Assembly (NCBI RefSeq): GCF_947487305.1
Contig: NZ_CANKWH010000003.1
Location: 1 to 64,000 of the forward strand
Direction: 5' to 3'
DNA length: 64,000 bases
Source of the DNA: an uncultured Paracoccus sp.
Lineage (GTDB): Bacteria; Pseudomonadota; Alphaproteobacteria; Rhodobacterales; Rhodobacteraceae
The notes under the pieces are model-generated. The model was not told the origin of the DNA and did no database searches. It was given only the letters and a program-made list of their open reading frames with translations. The position numbers were made by a program, and so were the translations under genes. Of the stretch, positions 26,251 through 36,577 are shown one piece after another (position 1 is the first letter of the stretch; every line of letters begins with the position of its first letter).

Positions 26251-28340
26251 TCCGCGGCCTCCGGGATGCGCAGCCCACGACGGCGCGACAGGACCAGAGG
26301 CACGCATTGGCGCGGATTGTCATGGATGGTCACGCAATCGAGGCATTGGAAGCATTCGGCATATTCGATCTCGCCGGATTTGCGGATCGCCGCATAATTG
26401 CAGCGCACCTTGCACAGCTGGCAGGGCGTGCCGCATTCCACCCGGCGCGGGATCCAGTCGCGCCCGCGCAGCGCCCCGCCAATGGCCATCAGCGCGCCAA
26501 GCGGGCAGAGATAGCGGCAGAAGCCCTTGAAGACGAACAGGCCGAGGACCAGCCAGAAGCCCGCGTAGGCGACGTAATACCAGTCGCGGATGAAGAAGAC
26601 GGTGATGGCGGTCTTGAACGGCTCGATCTCGACCGCCTTGTCCAGATGGCCGGGCGAGATCAGCATGGTGGCGACCAGCCCCGCCAGCGCGGCGAATTTC
26701 ACCAGCTTCAGCCGGGCGTCCCAGACCGCGCGCGGCTCGATCCGGGGCAGGCGCAGGGCGCGGCCAAGGTGATGGGCGAATTCCTGCAACGCGCCGAAGG
26801 GGCAGAGCCAGCCGCAGAAAAGCCCGCGCCCCCAGAGGAAGAAACCAAGGATCGCGGCGCCCCAGATGATCAGCGAGAACGGGTCATAGAGGAGGAAGTT
26901 CAGGCTGCCCCCGTCGATCAGCGCTCGGGCGGTTGCCAAGGGCGTGACGATGGACAGCTGCCCCTGACCCCACCAGCCGACGAACCCCACCACGACCGCG
27001 AGGATCGAGAGCCGCACCGGGGTAAAGCTGCGCAAGCCGGCCAGCCAGCTTTGGCGCAGCAGCAGAAGCGGCAGCAGCACGACCAGCCCGCCGGCCAGCA
27101 GGATCAGGTCGCTTTCGCGGTTCAGCAGCGCCTCGCGCCAGGGCGGCAGGGTCTGCGGTTGCTCGACCGTCTTGAAGAAGCGTGGGTCCGAGCGCGCGGT
27201 GATCTGGATGTGCTGGCTGCCCGTCTCGGGCTGGAACATGCCATGCTGGCGCACGATCTGGACGTTCAGCAGCCAGTCCTCAACCGGGTTGAAGCCAAGC
27301 CGGCGGTCGGTGCGCAGGATCATCGCGGTGCCGTCATGGAGGGCATCGGGCACCTGATCCGACAGCCCGACAAGCAGATCGGCATCGCGCAGCGCCACCG
27401 GCAGGCCGCCCTGTTCCGCCGTCAGCCGGTCGGGCGCGGTATTACGAACGAAATCCGGTGAAACCAGCCCGTGACGGCCGGTGTCGATGATCAGCAACGG
27501 CTCGTCATCGGGCGAGATCTGCTGGAAATCCTGCAATTCGGCCAGGGTGCGCGCGTCCAGCACGGCGCGGGCGACCGAGGGCGGGCCGATATCGATCAGC
27601 CAGAGGTCCAGAAAGGGTGCCTCGGGCTCGGCCTTGGCCTCGGGGTCGTCATCGGCCCAGATCGTGCCCTTGAACAGGGCGTCCACCTCGGCATTGCTGA
27701 CCCGGCGATGCACCGCCAGACCCTGCGCCACCAGATCATCCCAGCTCAGCGCCTCGTCATGGTCGGGATCGGGCGCGGCGGGCGGGCCGCTGGCGATGCC
27801 CTGCATCCGCTCGCGCGCGACCTTCAGCGCCGCCGCCAGCAGGCTTTCATGGGCAATGCGCACGCTGGCCGTGGCCTTGGTCACGCCGTCCAGATAGACC
27901 AGATCGCTGCCCGCCCCGCCCGCGCCATAGGCATTGCCGACCACCATCGGATCGGCGATCGACAGGCCCGGATATTGCTCGAAAAAGGCATGGAAAGGCG
28001 CCTGCCCCAGACCCGAGACGAAGATCGGCTCGTTATGGTCCAGCAGCTTCACATCCAGGAAGCGGCCGTTCTGGTCCAGCACCACCAGCATGTTGATCGG
28101 CGCGCCGGAAAAGCCGGGCAGGGGGGCCAGCGGCCCGGTCTCGAAGACATAGCCGGCCAGCGCCCCGCCGGAATTCAGCAACTCATAGACCCCGTCCTCG
28201 GTCAGCGGTTCGCCCAAAGTCATCGGCGGCACGATGAGCGCGGCGATGCGCTCGGGCGAGCTGGGCATGACCTTGGGGGCCGCCTCGATGCGGGCGGGCA
28301 AGGCCAGAAGGACAAAGAGGACGATCAGGACTGCGCGCAT
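26247..28340 (-). CDS. NosR/NirI-family FMN-binding membrane iron-sulfur protein
   Basis: 697 residues. Signal peptide, then a periplasmic FMN-binding domain with the flavinylation-like motif DGVTKAT (Asp151-Thr154-Ala156-Thr157; Lys155 replaces the usual Gly). About five to six membrane helices follow with two cytoplasmic CxxxCP motifs (FCGWLCPFG and FCRYLCPLG), and finally a ferredoxin-like tail with CGTPCQLCKVRC and CFQCLDC for two 4Fe-4S clusters. It moves electrons across the membrane between quinol or cytoplasmic donors and periplasmic flavin. It is the first gene of a five-gene operon with apbE, the response regulator, the FIST protein and the kinase. Its link to alcohol oxidation is inferred from context. 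Confidence 0.88.
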   Translation of the reverse strand: MRAVLIVLFVLLALPARIEAAPKVMPSSPERIAALIVPPMTLGEPLTEDGVYELLNSGGALAGYVFETGPLAPLPGFSGAPINMLVVLDQNGRFLDVKLLDHNEPIFVSGLGQAPFHAFFEQYPGLSIADPMVVGNAYGAGGAGSDLVYLDGVTKATASVRIAHESLLAAALKVARERMQGIASGPPAAPDPDHDEALSWDDLVAQGLAVHRRVSNAEVDALFKGTIWADDDPEAKAEPEAPFLDLWLIDIGPPSVARAVLDARTLAELQDFQQISPDDEPLLIIDTGRHGLVSPDFVRNTAPDRLTAEQGGLPVALRDADLLVGLSDQVPDALHDGTAMILRTDRRLGFNPVEDWLLNVQIVRQHGMFQPETGSQHIQITARSDPRFFKTVEQPQTLPPWREALLNRESDLILLAGGLVVLLPLLLLRQSWLAGLRSFTPVRLSILAVVVGFVGWWGQGQLSIVTPLATARALIDGGSLNFLLYDPFSLIIWGAAILGFFLWGRGLFCGWLCPFGALQEFAHHLGRALRLPRIEPRAVWDARLKLVKFAALAGLVATMLISPGHLDKAVEIEPFKTAITVFFIRDWYYVAYAGFWLVLGLFVFKGFCRYLCPLGALMAIGGALRGRDWIPRRVECGTPCQLCKVRCNYAAIRKSGEIEYAECFQCLDCVTIHDNPRQCVPLVLSRRRGLRIPEAAE

Positions 28341-28466
28341 GATCCTCAGCCTAATCGTGGGCCGGGTCTCGCCGTAGTTCGACTTAGGTCTTGGCCGGGG
28401 GTTACGACCATCGTCCGTCTGGTCAGGTGGGTGGCGCACCCATAGCCTCACCGGCAGGAGGTGAGA

Positions 28467-29021
28467 ATGTCTGAGCCTGCAACCTTCCCCTGCGTCGCCG
28501 CCCTTGCCCTCATGCTGGCTTTGCCGGCCGTGGCGCAGCAATCCGATCCTTACGGCACGCTCAATCCCGACGAGCAGAGCATGGAGCGGATGATCCAGAA
28601 CGCCCGCGAGGGACGGCTGGACATGATGACCTGCGCCTCGGGCTATGCGATGACCAAGAAAGGCGAACATGGCATTGCGCGCGAGACCTTCACCGCCTGC
28701 GCCGATGCCGGCTGGACGGCGGCGATGACCTGGATGAGCCAGCTCGACAATAACGGGCTGGCCGGTCCCTATGACCCCGATACCGCCGCCGAATGGAGCC
28801 GCCGCGCCGCCGAGGCGGGCGATCCGATCGGCAAGTTCAACCATGGGCTCGACCTGATCCGTGGCTATGGCGTGGCAAGGGACGAGAATACCGGGCGGGC
28901 GCTGATCGATCAGGCCGCGGCCGAGGGCGTCGATTCCGCCATCCGGCTGCGCAATGCCGGCTATGACCCCGACGAGGTGACGCCGGATGCCGACAACTGG
29001 CGTTATGGGCCGATGTTCTGA
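28467..29021 (+). CDS. Periplasmic Sel1-repeat protein
   Basis: 184 residues. The signal peptide ends ALPAVAQ. Two to three Sel1/TPR-like repeats follow (AAEWSRRAAEAGDPIGKFNHGLDLIRGYGVARDENTG... pattern, about residues 95-165). ATG 28467 has AGGAGG 5 bp upstream; a GTG 6 bp earlier is less likely. Sel1 proteins are adaptors. This gene lies between the NosR operon (divergent) and the alcohol dehydrogenase (same strand, 152 bp downstream), suggesting a helper role in the periplasm. Confidence 0.8.
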   Translation: MSEPATFPCVAALALMLALPAVAQQSDPYGTLNPDEQSMERMIQNAREGRLDMMTCASGYAMTKKGEHGIARETFTACADAGWTAAMTWMSQLDNNGLAGPYDPDTAAEWSRRAAEAGDPIGKFNHGLDLIRGYGVARDENTGRALIDQAAAEGVDSAIRLRNAGYDPDEVTPDADNWRYGPMF

Positions 29022-29173
29022 TCTGCCTTGCCATCCGCCGCGACGCGGCGAATCAAATCGGCGCAAATCTCCGACCAAAGTCTTACGACAATACGAGAAT
29101 TGATCGGTTTCAGCCCCCGGACTTAACTCGGCGAAGCGAGCGCGACAGGCGCTGACCGCGAGGGAGGATACCG

Positions 29174-30985
29174 ATGAAATTACTCACCGCGACCGCAATG
29201 CTGGCGGTCATGATGGCAGTGCCGGCTCTGGCGCAGGTCACCGAGGAAGACCTGGCCAAGGACCAGAGCGTGACCGAGACGGTGCTGACCAATGGCATGG
29301 GCCGCGATCTGCAGCGCTTCAGCCCGCTGGACAAGATCAACAAGGACAACGTCAAGCAGCTGGTTCCGGCCTGGGCCTTCTCGATGGGCGGAGAAAAGCA
29401 GCGCGGGCAGGAAACCCAGCCGCTGATCTATGACGGCGTGATGTATGTCACCGGCTCCTATTCGCGGCTCTACGCCATCGACGTGAAGACCGGCGAAGAG
29501 CTGTGGCAATACGACGCTCGCCTGCCCGAGGGCATCCTGCCCTGCTGCGACGTGATCAACCGGGGCGCCGCGATCTATGGCGACAAGATCTATTTCGGCA
29601 CGCTGGACGCGCGCATCGTGGCGCTGGACCTGAAGACTGGCGATGTCGTCTGGCGCGACCAGATCGCCGATTACAAGGCCGGCTACAGCTATACCGCCGC
29701 GCCGCTGATCGTCGACGGGCTGGTCATCACCGGCAACTCGGGCGGTGAATTTGGCATCGTCGGCGAGGTGCAGGCGCGCAACGCCGATACCGGCGAGGTG
29801 GTCTGGACCCGTCCGATGATCGAGGGTCACATGGGCACATTCAACGGCGCCGAAAGCAGCATGACCGGCACGCTGAACGCGACCTGGCCAGGGGATCTGT
29901 GGAAGACCGGCGGCGGGGCGACCTGGCTCGGCGGTTCCTACGACCAGGACACCAAGACGCTGGTCTTCGGCGCGGGCAACCCCTCGCCCTGGAACAGCCA
30001 CCTGCGCGGCGCCGGCACCCCGGTCGAAGGCAACAAGGGCGACAACCTCTATGCCGCCTCGCGCGTCGGCATCGATCCGGCCAATGGCGAGATCAAGTGG
30101 CACTTCCAGACCACGCCCCGCGAGGGCTGGGACTATGACGGCGTGAACGAGGTGGTGTCCTTCACCGACAAGGACGGCGCCAAGAAATACGCCACCGCCG
30201 ACCGCAACGGCTTCTTCTACGTGCTGAACCGCGAGGACGGGAAATTCCTGAACGCCTGGCCCTTCGTCAAGGACATCACCTGGGCCTCGGGCATCGACGA
30301 GACGGGCCGGCCGATCTTCGTCGAGGAGAACCGCCCGGGCGATCCGACCGCCGCGACCGAGGGCAACAAGGGCGCGACCGTCTTTGCCTCGCCCAGCTTC
30401 CTTGGCGGCAAGAACTGGATGCCGATGGCCTTCAGCCAGAATACCGGCCTGTTCTATGTGCCCTCGAACGAATGGGGCATGGACATCTGGAACGAGCCGA
30501 TCACCTACAAGAAGGGCGCCGCCTATCTGGGCGCGGGCTTTACCATCAAGCCGAATTACGAGGACCATATCGGTTCGCTGAAGGCCATCGACCCGATGAC
30601 CGGCGAATGGAAATGGGAGTTCAAGAACGCTGCTCCGCTGTGGAGCGGCGTCATGACCACCGCCGGCGGGCTGGTGTTCTTCGGCACGCCCGAGGGCAAG
30701 TTCATCGCGCTGGATGACAGCACCGGCGAGGAACTGTGGTCGTTCCAGACCGGCTCGGGCATCGTCGGACAGCCGGTGACTTGGGACATGGATGGCGAGC
30801 AATATGTCTCGATCGTCTCGGGCTGGGGCGGCGCGGTGCCGCTCTGGGGTGGCGAAGTGGCCAGCAAGGTCAACTACCTGAACCAGGGTGGCATGGTCTG
30901 GACGTTCAAACTGCCCTCGGGCGCCAGCACCGCCGCGACCGAACCGGCGGACGCAGCCCCGGCGGAAGCCGCCTCCAACGGCTGA
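29174..30985 (+). CDS. PQQ alcohol dehydrogenase, ExaF/PedH type (lanthanide signature)
   Basis: 603 residues. Sec signal, then an eight-bladed quinoprotein propeller. The vicinal disulfide Cys124-Cys125 (PCCDVINRG) sits over the PQQ. The catalytic segment is GWDYDGVNE with Asp320 and the extra Asp322; that Asp-x-Asp marks lanthanide-dependent enzymes (XoxF, ExaF/PedH) as opposed to Ca-dependent MxaF. The body follows ethanol-dehydrogenase-type sequences ([41 protein letters not shown]) more than XoxF5, so ethanol or other primary alcohols are the likely substrates. A Pro/Ala/Glu-rich tail follows the last blade. It ends at a strong terminator. Confidence 0.92.
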   Translation: MKLLTATAMLAVMMAVPALAQVTEEDLAKDQSVTETVLTNGMGRDLQRFSPLDKINKDNVKQLVPAWAFSMGGEKQRGQETQPLIYDGVMYVTGSYSRLYAIDVKTGEELWQYDARLPEGILPCCDVINRGAAIYGDKIYFGTLDARIVALDLKTGDVVWRDQIADYKAGYSYTAAPLIVDGLVITGNSGGEFGIVGEVQARNADTGEVVWTRPMIEGHMGTFNGAESSMTGTLNATWPGDLWKTGGGATWLGGSYDQDTKTLVFGAGNPSPWNSHLRGAGTPVEGNKGDNLYAASRVGIDPANGEIKWHFQTTPREGWDYDGVNEVVSFTDKDGAKKYATADRNGFFYVLNREDGKFLNAWPFVKDITWASGIDETGRPIFVEENRPGDPTAATEGNKGATVFASPSFLGGKNWMPMAFSQNTGLFYVPSNEWGMDIWNEPITYKKGAAYLGAGFTIKPNYEDHIGSLKAIDPMTGEWKWEFKNAAPLWSGVMTTAGGLVFFGTPEGKFIALDDSTGEELWSFQTGSGIVGQPVTWDMDGEQYVSIVSGWGGAVPLWGGEVASKVNYLNQGGMVWTFKLPSGASTAATEPADAAPAEAASNG

Positions 30986-31025
30986 CGCGCCGGTCTGACA
31001 ACTCCCTGCAGAACGGCACGACAGC

Positions 31026-31059
31026 GCCCCGCCGGCCCGAAAGGTCGGCGGGGCTATTT
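31026..31059 (+). terminator. Rho-independent terminator after the alcohol dehydrogenase
   Basis: A 12-bp stem, GCCCCGCCGGCC / GGTCGGCGGGGC (one G-U), with loop cgaaa, is followed by TATTTTATT. It lies 41 bp past the stop codon. Confidence 0.88.
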
Positions 31060-31399
31060 TATTGGGTTTCCTGTGTCGTTGCAGGACCGTCCAATTTCGC
31101 CGGTTGATCCGGAGACATCGCCCGGAACAAGGGTCGCAGACCCGCCGGGCGAGCGCCTGCCCGTCCGGGCGGGCTGGCGCTTGGGTTACGCTGGTCCCGA
31201 GTTCAGGCAAGAGAGGGCCTTGGCACCATAAATCGCGCGGGCGTGCCGTCGGCAGCGCCATCCCACGGCCAGGCGCTCGCCCTGTGTTCCACCCGGGGCA
31301 TCGGGTCGGGCGACCGATCTTCCCCGCCCCCCCTGCAATTCCCGCTTGACCCACGGCCAAACTCCTGTCCAATCGGCGCGCCCCAATTGCGAGCCCGCC
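31060..31399. other. Intergenic stretch without recognisable gene
   Basis: Between the terminator and the LysE gene. It is GC-rich with short overlapping frames but no ribosome site or protein motif that I recognise. It presumably contains the LysE promoter near its right end. Confidence 0.5.
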
Positions 31400-32035
31400 A
31401 TGGACCTGACCCAGATCCTGACCTTTGCCAGCGTCACCGCGCTGCTGGTGATGTCGCCCGGCCCGAATGGCCTCCTGATCGCCAAGACGGTGCCGATATC
31501 CGGGCGCGCGGCGGGATTTGCCAATATCGCCGGGTTCATTGCCGCCTTCTTCGTTCACGGCACGCTGTCGATCCTCGGCATCTCGGCCATCCTGATGGCC
31601 TCGGCCACGGCCTTCGCCTTCATCAAGCTCCTGGGCGCGGCCTACCTGATCTGGATCGGGGTCAAGGCGCTGATCGGTGCCTGGCGCGGCGGCAAGCTGC
31701 CGCGCGAGGTCCAGGCGGCGCGCCGTCCGCGCAGCCTGCATCGCGCCTTTGTCGAGGGGTTCCTGACCAATGCCCTCAATCCCAAGGTCTCGATGTTCTA
31801 CCTCGCGGCCTTCCCGCAATTCATTGCCGCCAGCCACGCGGGCATCGGCTCGGCCTATCTCCTGGTGGTCATCCACAGCCTGATCAACGCGCTGTGGTTC
31901 GGCTGGATGGTGCTGATGTTCGCCCGGCTCGGCCGCTTCAGCCGCAGCGCCCGCATGCAGCGCTGGCTGAAGGGGGTGACGGGGGTGGTGTTCATCGGCT
32001 TCGGGCTGAAGCTCGCCAGCCTTCGCCAGGGCTGA
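31400..32035 (+). CDS. LysE/RhtB-family exporter
   Basis: 211 residues with about six membrane helices. The family signature is near the N-terminus: VMSPGPNGLLIAKTV and a GFANIAGFIAAFF segment, then the central FVEGFLTNALNPKVSMFY. Members export amino acids or other small metabolites across the inner membrane. The substrate is not predictable. Start at MDLTQ fits the family; the longer frame upstream has no homology. Transcribed alone ahead of the dnaK promoter. Confidence 0.9.
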   Translation: MDLTQILTFASVTALLVMSPGPNGLLIAKTVPISGRAAGFANIAGFIAAFFVHGTLSILGISAILMASATAFAFIKLLGAAYLIWIGVKALIGAWRGGKLPREVQAARRPRSLHRAFVEGFLTNALNPKVSMFYLAAFPQFIAASHAGIGSAYLLVVIHSLINALWFGWMVLMFARLGRFSRSARMQRWLKGVTGVVFIGFGLKLASLRQG

Positions 32036-32098
32036 CGCGGACCGGCAAGAATTGGCCCGCATTCGACATTTTTCCCGGCAGTCCTGCCCGCTCATCGG

Positions 32099-32126
32099 CT
32101 TGCGGGTCCGAAATCGCTTCCTATAT
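32099..32126 (+). promoter_or_regulatory. Heat-shock (sigma-32-like) promoter of dnaK
   Basis: CTTG at 32099-32102 and CTATAT at 32121-32126 with an 18-bp gap fit the alphaproteobacterial RpoH consensus. They are about 125 bp before the dnaK start, leaving a leader of about 120 nt. Confidence 0.6.
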
Positions 32127-32252
32127 AGACCAGCGAAGGCCGGACGTTGTCTGTCACCCCGTGCGGGCAGCGGATCGGAACTCATGGGATCGGGCCGCGG
32201 AGGCCGTAATGGATCCGGGGCCCATTATATCGCCGTAAGAAAGGTTACATGA

Positions 32253-34175
32253 ATGTCTAAAGTCATCGGGATCGACCTTGGCACCACCAACAGCTGCATT
32301 GCCATCATGGACGGCAGCCAGCCCAAGGTCATCGAGAACAGCGAGGGTGCGCGCACGACCCCCTCGATCGTCGCCTTCACCGAGAATGAGCGACTGGTCG
32401 GCCAGCCGGCGAAACGCCAGGCGGTGACCAACCCCACCAATACCATTTTCGCCGTCAAGCGCCTGATCGGCCGCCGCCTGACCGACCCCGAGGTCGAGAA
32501 GGACCGCAAGCTTGTGCCCTATGCCATCGTCGATGGCGGCAATGGCGACGCCTGGGTCGAGGCCCGGGGCGAGAAATATTCCCCTTCGCAGATCAGCGCC
32601 ATGATCCTGCAGAAGATGAAGGAAACGGCCGAGAGCTATCTGGGCGAGACGGTCGCCCAGGCGGTCATCACGGTTCCGGCCTATTTCAACGACGCGCAGC
32701 GTCAGGCGACCAAGGATGCCGGCAAGATCGCCGGTCTCGACGTGCTGCGCATCATCAACGAGCCGACCGCGGCCGCGCTGGCCTATGGTCTGGACAAGAA
32801 GGAAAACAAGACCATCGCGGTCTATGACCTTGGCGGCGGCACCTTCGACATCACCATCCTGGAAATCGACGATGGCCTGTTCGAGGTGAAATCGACCAAC
32901 GGGGATACCTTCCTCGGCGGTGAAGACTTCGACATGAAGATCGTCAACTACCTGGCCGACGAGTTCAAAAAGGAACATGGCGTCGACCTGACCAAGGACA
33001 AGATGGCGCTCCAGCGCCTGAAAGAGGCGGCGGAAAAGGCCAAGATCGAACTGTCGAGCGCAAGCCAGACCGAGATCAACCAGCCGTTCATCTCGATGGA
33101 CAAGGACAGCGGCGTGCCGCTGCACATGGTGGTCAAGCTGACCCGCGCCAAACTGGACAGCCTCGTCGGCGATCTGGTCAAGCGCACGCTGAAGCCCTGC
33201 CAGGACGCGCTGAAGGATGCCGGCGTGTCGAAGGGTGACATCGACGAGGTGATCCTCGTCGGCGGTCAGACCCGGATGCCGCTGGTCATCGAGGAAGTGA
33301 CGAAGTTCTTCGGCAAGGAACCCCACAAGGGTGTGAACCCCGACGAGGTCGTGGCACTGGGTGCCGCGGTTCAGGGCGGTGTGCTGCAGGGCGACGTGAA
33401 GGACGTGGTTCTGCTCGACGTGACGCCGCTGTCGCTGGGGATCGAGACGCTGGGTGGCGTGTTCACCCGCCTGATCGACCGCAACACCACCATCCCGACC
33501 AAGAAAAGCCAGATCTTCTCGACCGCCGAGGACAACCAGAACGCCGTAACGATCCGGGTCTTCCAGGGCGAGCGCGAGATGGCGGCAGACAACAAGATGC
33601 TGGCGCAGTTCAACCTCGAGGACATTCCGCCGGCACCGCGCGGGTTGCCGCAGATCGAGGTGACTTTCGACATCGACGCCAACGGCATTGTCTCGGTTTC
33701 GGCCAAGGACAAGGGCACCGGCAAGGAACAGAACGTCACCATCCAGGCCTCGGGCGGCCTGTCCGACGAGGATATCGAGCGGATGGTGAAGGATGCCGAG
33801 GAAAACGCCGATGCCGACAAGTCCCGGCGCGAGCTGATCGAAGCCAAGAACCAGGCCGAAAGCCTGATCCACTCGACCAAGAAGTCGCTGGAAGAGCATG
33901 GCGACAAGGTTGACGGTTCGACCGTCGAGGCGATCGAGCTGGCCATTGGCGCGCTGGAAGATGCCGTCAAGTCCGAGGATGCCGGCAAGATCAAGTCCGG
34001 TATCCAGAACGTCATGGATGCGTCCATGAAGCTGGGCGAGGCGATCTACAAGGCGCAGTCGGCGGAAGGCGCGTCCGATGAGGGCGATGCTGACCGCGAC
34101 GGTCCGCGCGACGTGGATGACGATATCGTCGATGCCGATTTCGAAGATCTCGGCGACGACAAGAAACGGGGCTGA
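32253..34175 (+). CDS. dnaK: Chaperone DnaK (Hsp70)
   Basis: 640 residues, normal length. The ATPase domain has [21 protein letters not shown] and the VGGQTRMP segment; the substrate-binding domain and helical lid follow, ending in an Asp-rich tail before [11 protein letters not shown]. It refolds and protects proteins in the cytoplasm together with DnaJ and GrpE. dnaJ follows after a 74-bp gap with a hairpin. Confidence 0.98.
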   Translation: MSKVIGIDLGTTNSCIAIMDGSQPKVIENSEGARTTPSIVAFTENERLVGQPAKRQAVTNPTNTIFAVKRLIGRRLTDPEVEKDRKLVPYAIVDGGNGDAWVEARGEKYSPSQISAMILQKMKETAESYLGETVAQAVITVPAYFNDAQRQATKDAGKIAGLDVLRIINEPTAAALAYGLDKKENKTIAVYDLGGGTFDITILEIDDGLFEVKSTNGDTFLGGEDFDMKIVNYLADEFKKEHGVDLTKDKMALQRLKEAAEKAKIELSSASQTEINQPFISMDKDSGVPLHMVVKLTRAKLDSLVGDLVKRTLKPCQDALKDAGVSKGDIDEVILVGGQTRMPLVIEEVTKFFGKEPHKGVNPDEVVALGAAVQGGVLQGDVKDVVLLDVTPLSLGIETLGGVFTRLIDRNTTIPTKKSQIFSTAEDNQNAVTIRVFQGEREMAADNKMLAQFNLEDIPPAPRGLPQIEVTFDIDANGIVSVSAKDKGTGKEQNVTIQASGGLSDEDIERMVKDAEENADADKSRRELIEAKNQAESLIHSTKKSLEEHGDKVDGSTVEAIELAIGALEDAVKSEDAGKIKSGIQNVMDASMKLGEAIYKAQSAEGASDEGDADRDGPRDVDDDIVDADFEDLGDDKKRG

Positions 34176-34192
34176 TCCCGGCAACACCTTTG

Positions 34193-34222
34193 AGGCCGGT
34201 CCGCAGCGCGGGCCGGCTTCTT
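34193..34222 (+). terminator. Hairpin between dnaK and dnaJ
   Basis: GCCGGTCC at 34195-34202 pairs with GGGCCGGC at 34210-34217, followed by TTCTT. It is likely a partial terminator that lowers dnaJ relative to dnaK. Confidence 0.55.
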
Positions 34223-34249
34223 CCGTGAGGGTCCGGTACGGGAAACTAC

Positions 34250-35404
34250 ATGGCAAAGCGCGACTATTACGACGTTCTGGGTGTGACTCGCGGTGCTTCC
34301 ACCGACGAGATCAAGAAGGCCTATCGCCAGAAGGCGAAAGAGCTGCACCCCGATCGGAACATGACCGACAACAGCTGCGAGGCCCGCTTCAAGGAAGTGA
34401 ACGAGGCCTATGAATGTCTGAAGGACGACCAGAAAAAGGCCGCCTATGACCGCTTTGGTCATCAGGCCTTTGAAAATGGCGGTGGCTTCGGCGGACGTGG
34501 CGGACATCCGGGCGATTTCGGCTCGGCCTTCGCCGATGTGTTCGAGGATCTGTTCGGCGACATGATGGGCCGTCGCGGTGGCGGCGGCGGTCGCACCCGC
34601 GCGCAGCGCGGGCAGGACCTGCGCTATAACCTGCGGGTGACGCTGGAAGAGGCCTACCAGGGCCTGCAGAAGAAGATCACCGTTCCCGGCTCGGTCACCT
34701 GCGACGAATGCAACGGTACCGGCGCCGAGGGTGCGATCGAACCGACCACCTGCCCGACCTGCTCGGGCATGGGCAAGGTCCGGGCGCAACAGGGCTTCTT
34801 CACCGTCGAGCGCACCTGCCCGACCTGCGCGGGCCAGGGCCAGATCGTCAAGAACCCCTGCAAATCCTGCGCCGGCGCAGGCCGGATCGAGCGGGAACGC
34901 ACCTTGTCGGTGAACATTCCGGCGGGGGTCGAGACCGGCACCCGCATCCGTCTGGCCGGCGAGGGCGAGGCGGGGATGCGCGGCGGTCCCTCGGGCGATC
35001 TCTATATCTTCGTCGAGGTGCAGGAACACGCGATCTTCCTGCGTGACGGCAAGACGCTGGCCTGTCAGGTGCCGGTCAGCATGGTCACGGCCACCCTTGG
35101 CGGCGAGGTCGAGGTGCCCAGCATCGATGGCGGCCGCTCGCGGGTGAAGGTGCCGGCAGGCAGCCAGACCGGCCGGCAGATGCGCCTGCGCGGCAAGGGG
35201 ATGCCGCCCCTGCGCCACGGCGCCGGCGCCCATGGCGAGCCGGGCGACATGCTGATCGAGCTGACGGTGGAAACCCCGGTCAACCTGACAGCGCGGCAGA
35301 AAGAGCTGCTGCGCGAGTTCGAAAGCGTGAAGGCCGACAACAGTCCGCAATCGACCAGCTTCTTCAACAAGGTCAAGGGTTTCTGGGACGACATGACAAG
35401 CTGA
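34250..35404 (+). CDS. dnaJ: Co-chaperone DnaJ
   Basis: 384 residues. The J domain (1-70) has the HPD motif in LHPDRN. A Gly/Phe-rich linker ([19 protein letters not shown]) follows, then four CxxCxGxG zinc repeats ([32 protein letters not shown]) and the C-terminal substrate-binding domain. It stimulates DnaK ATPase and delivers clients. Complete gene. Confidence 0.98.
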   Translation: MAKRDYYDVLGVTRGASTDEIKKAYRQKAKELHPDRNMTDNSCEARFKEVNEAYECLKDDQKKAAYDRFGHQAFENGGGFGGRGGHPGDFGSAFADVFEDLFGDMMGRRGGGGGRTRAQRGQDLRYNLRVTLEEAYQGLQKKITVPGSVTCDECNGTGAEGAIEPTTCPTCSGMGKVRAQQGFFTVERTCPTCAGQGQIVKNPCKSCAGAGRIERERTLSVNIPAGVETGTRIRLAGEGEAGMRGGPSGDLYIFVEVQEHAIFLRDGKTLACQVPVSMVTATLGGEVEVPSIDGGRSRVKVPAGSQTGRQMRLRGKGMPPLRHGAGAHGEPGDMLIELTVETPVNLTARQKELLREFESVKADNSPQSTSFFNKVKGFWDDMTS

Positions 35405-35411
35405 CCCGGTG

Positions 35412-35429
35412 GGGCGGGTGGTCCCGCCC
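35412..35429. terminator. Weak hairpin between convergent dnaJ and YiaK-like genes
   Basis: GGGCGGG and CCCGCCC separated by 4 nt lie between the two stops. There is no T-run, so it may need Rho or may act only as a transcript-stabilising stem. Confidence 0.35.
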
Positions 35430-35443
35430 GCCCCGCCTTCTGC

Positions 35444-36457
35444 TCAGGCCAGCGCCTGCACTTCGGCCCAGACCTTCTCGTCCACCGGCACGCCGTCCTG
35501 CAGGTTCTCGGCCCGCGTGCGGCGGGTATTCTGGCCCGGATAGGTGACGCCGCGCCCGGCCTCGGCAAGGGTGGATGATGCCAGATGCCGGGCCATGCCC
35601 GCCAGCGTCTCGCGCAGGTGGTCGGCGCTGCCAAGCGTCTCGGGATCGAAACCCATGTAGATCTGCGAGCAGCCAGTGCAGCTGCCTTCGCCCACTTTGT
35701 CGATGCCATCGGTCGCAAGCCCCTCCGACAGCGCCGCCGCCAGCACGTCCAGAACGATCGACAGCCCCGCACCCTTCCACAGCCCGGTCGGCAAAATGCG
35801 CCGCGTCGCCTCGATCGCCGCCGGATCGGTGGTCAGCTGGCCTTCGCTGTCAAATCCGCCCGGATAGGGCAGTTGCCGGCCCTGCTGCCGCGTCACCTCG
35901 AGCTTGCCATAGGAATATTGCGACATTGCCATATCGAGGACCAGCGGCGCCTGATCCGGTGTGCCGGGCAGGGCGATGACCAGGGGATTGTTGCCGATCC
36001 GCGCATCCGTCCCGCCCCAGGCCGGCATGACGGATTCGGTATTGGTCCAGGCAATCAGAATCTTGCCCGCCTCGGCCGCTCGCCAGCCATAGGCGCCGCC
36101 TCGCATCCAGTGCGTGGTATTTCTCAGCGCGACAATGCCGCAGCCTTCCTCGGCCGCAATCGCCAGCGCCCGGTCGGTCGCCGCCAGCGCGTTCAGAACA
36201 CCCGGACCGCGCCGCCCGTCCCAGATCTCGATCGGCCCGACGCGGCGGGCCAGTGCCGGCTCGGCCCCGGCATCGACCCAGCCCCGCTGCAGGTAATCGA
36301 CAAAGCGCGGCACCCGGTTCAACCCGTGCGAGGCCACGCCGTCGCGGCTGGATTCGGCATGGATCCGGGCGCAGATCCTCGCCTTGTCGGGGGCCATGCC
36401 GGCGCGCCGGAAGGCGGCCTCGATTATGTCTGCAACGGTGTCGAATGGCACGCGCAT
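35444..36457 (-). CDS. yiaK: Malate/L-lactate dehydrogenase family, 2,3-diketo-L-gulonate reductase-like
   Basis: 337 residues. The sequence follows YiaK (DlgD) closely: SHGLNRVPRFVDYLQRG, VALRNTTHWMRGGAYGW, TNTESVMPAWGG, GNNPLVIALPG, SYGKLEVTRQQGRQLPYPGGFD and KGAGLSIVLD. The active-site His lies early (SHG). It reduces 2,3-diketo-L-gulonate or a similar 2-keto sugar acid with NADH in the cytoplasm. GGGAGG precedes the start by 9 bp. No yia operon partners are near, so the exact substrate is uncertain. Confidence 0.85.
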   Translation of the reverse strand: MRVPFDTVADIIEAAFRRAGMAPDKARICARIHAESSRDGVASHGLNRVPRFVDYLQRGWVDAGAEPALARRVGPIEIWDGRRGPGVLNALAATDRALAIAAEEGCGIVALRNTTHWMRGGAYGWRAAEAGKILIAWTNTESVMPAWGGTDARIGNNPLVIALPGTPDQAPLVLDMAMSQYSYGKLEVTRQQGRQLPYPGGFDSEGQLTTDPAAIEATRRILPTGLWKGAGLSIVLDVLAAALSEGLATDGIDKVGEGSCTGCSQIYMGFDPETLGSADHLRETLAGMARHLASSTLAEAGRGVTYPGQNTRRTRAENLQDGVPVDEKVWAEVQALA

Positions 36458-36577
36458 CTGTTGTCCTCCCTCGTTCCCCGGCAGTTGATCGCTTTCTTTC
36501 CCCAAGGGAAAGAGCCGCCGGTGATCCTGCGCGGTTTCTTTACCGAATCTTCAGCCCTGCCGTGCCAGTCTGCCGCC

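Noticed and set aside
26247..28340. A true nos operon component
   Set aside because: No nosZ, nosD, nosF or nosY is present; the neighbours are alcohol-oxidation and signalling genes.
29174..30985. XoxF5 methanol dehydrogenase
   Set aside because: It shares the Asp-x-Asp signature but the flanking motifs follow ethanol-type ExaF/PedH enzymes.
29180..32185. A 1001-codon minus-strand frame
   Set aside because: Antisense to the alcohol dehydrogenase, whose motifs and ribosome site are clear.
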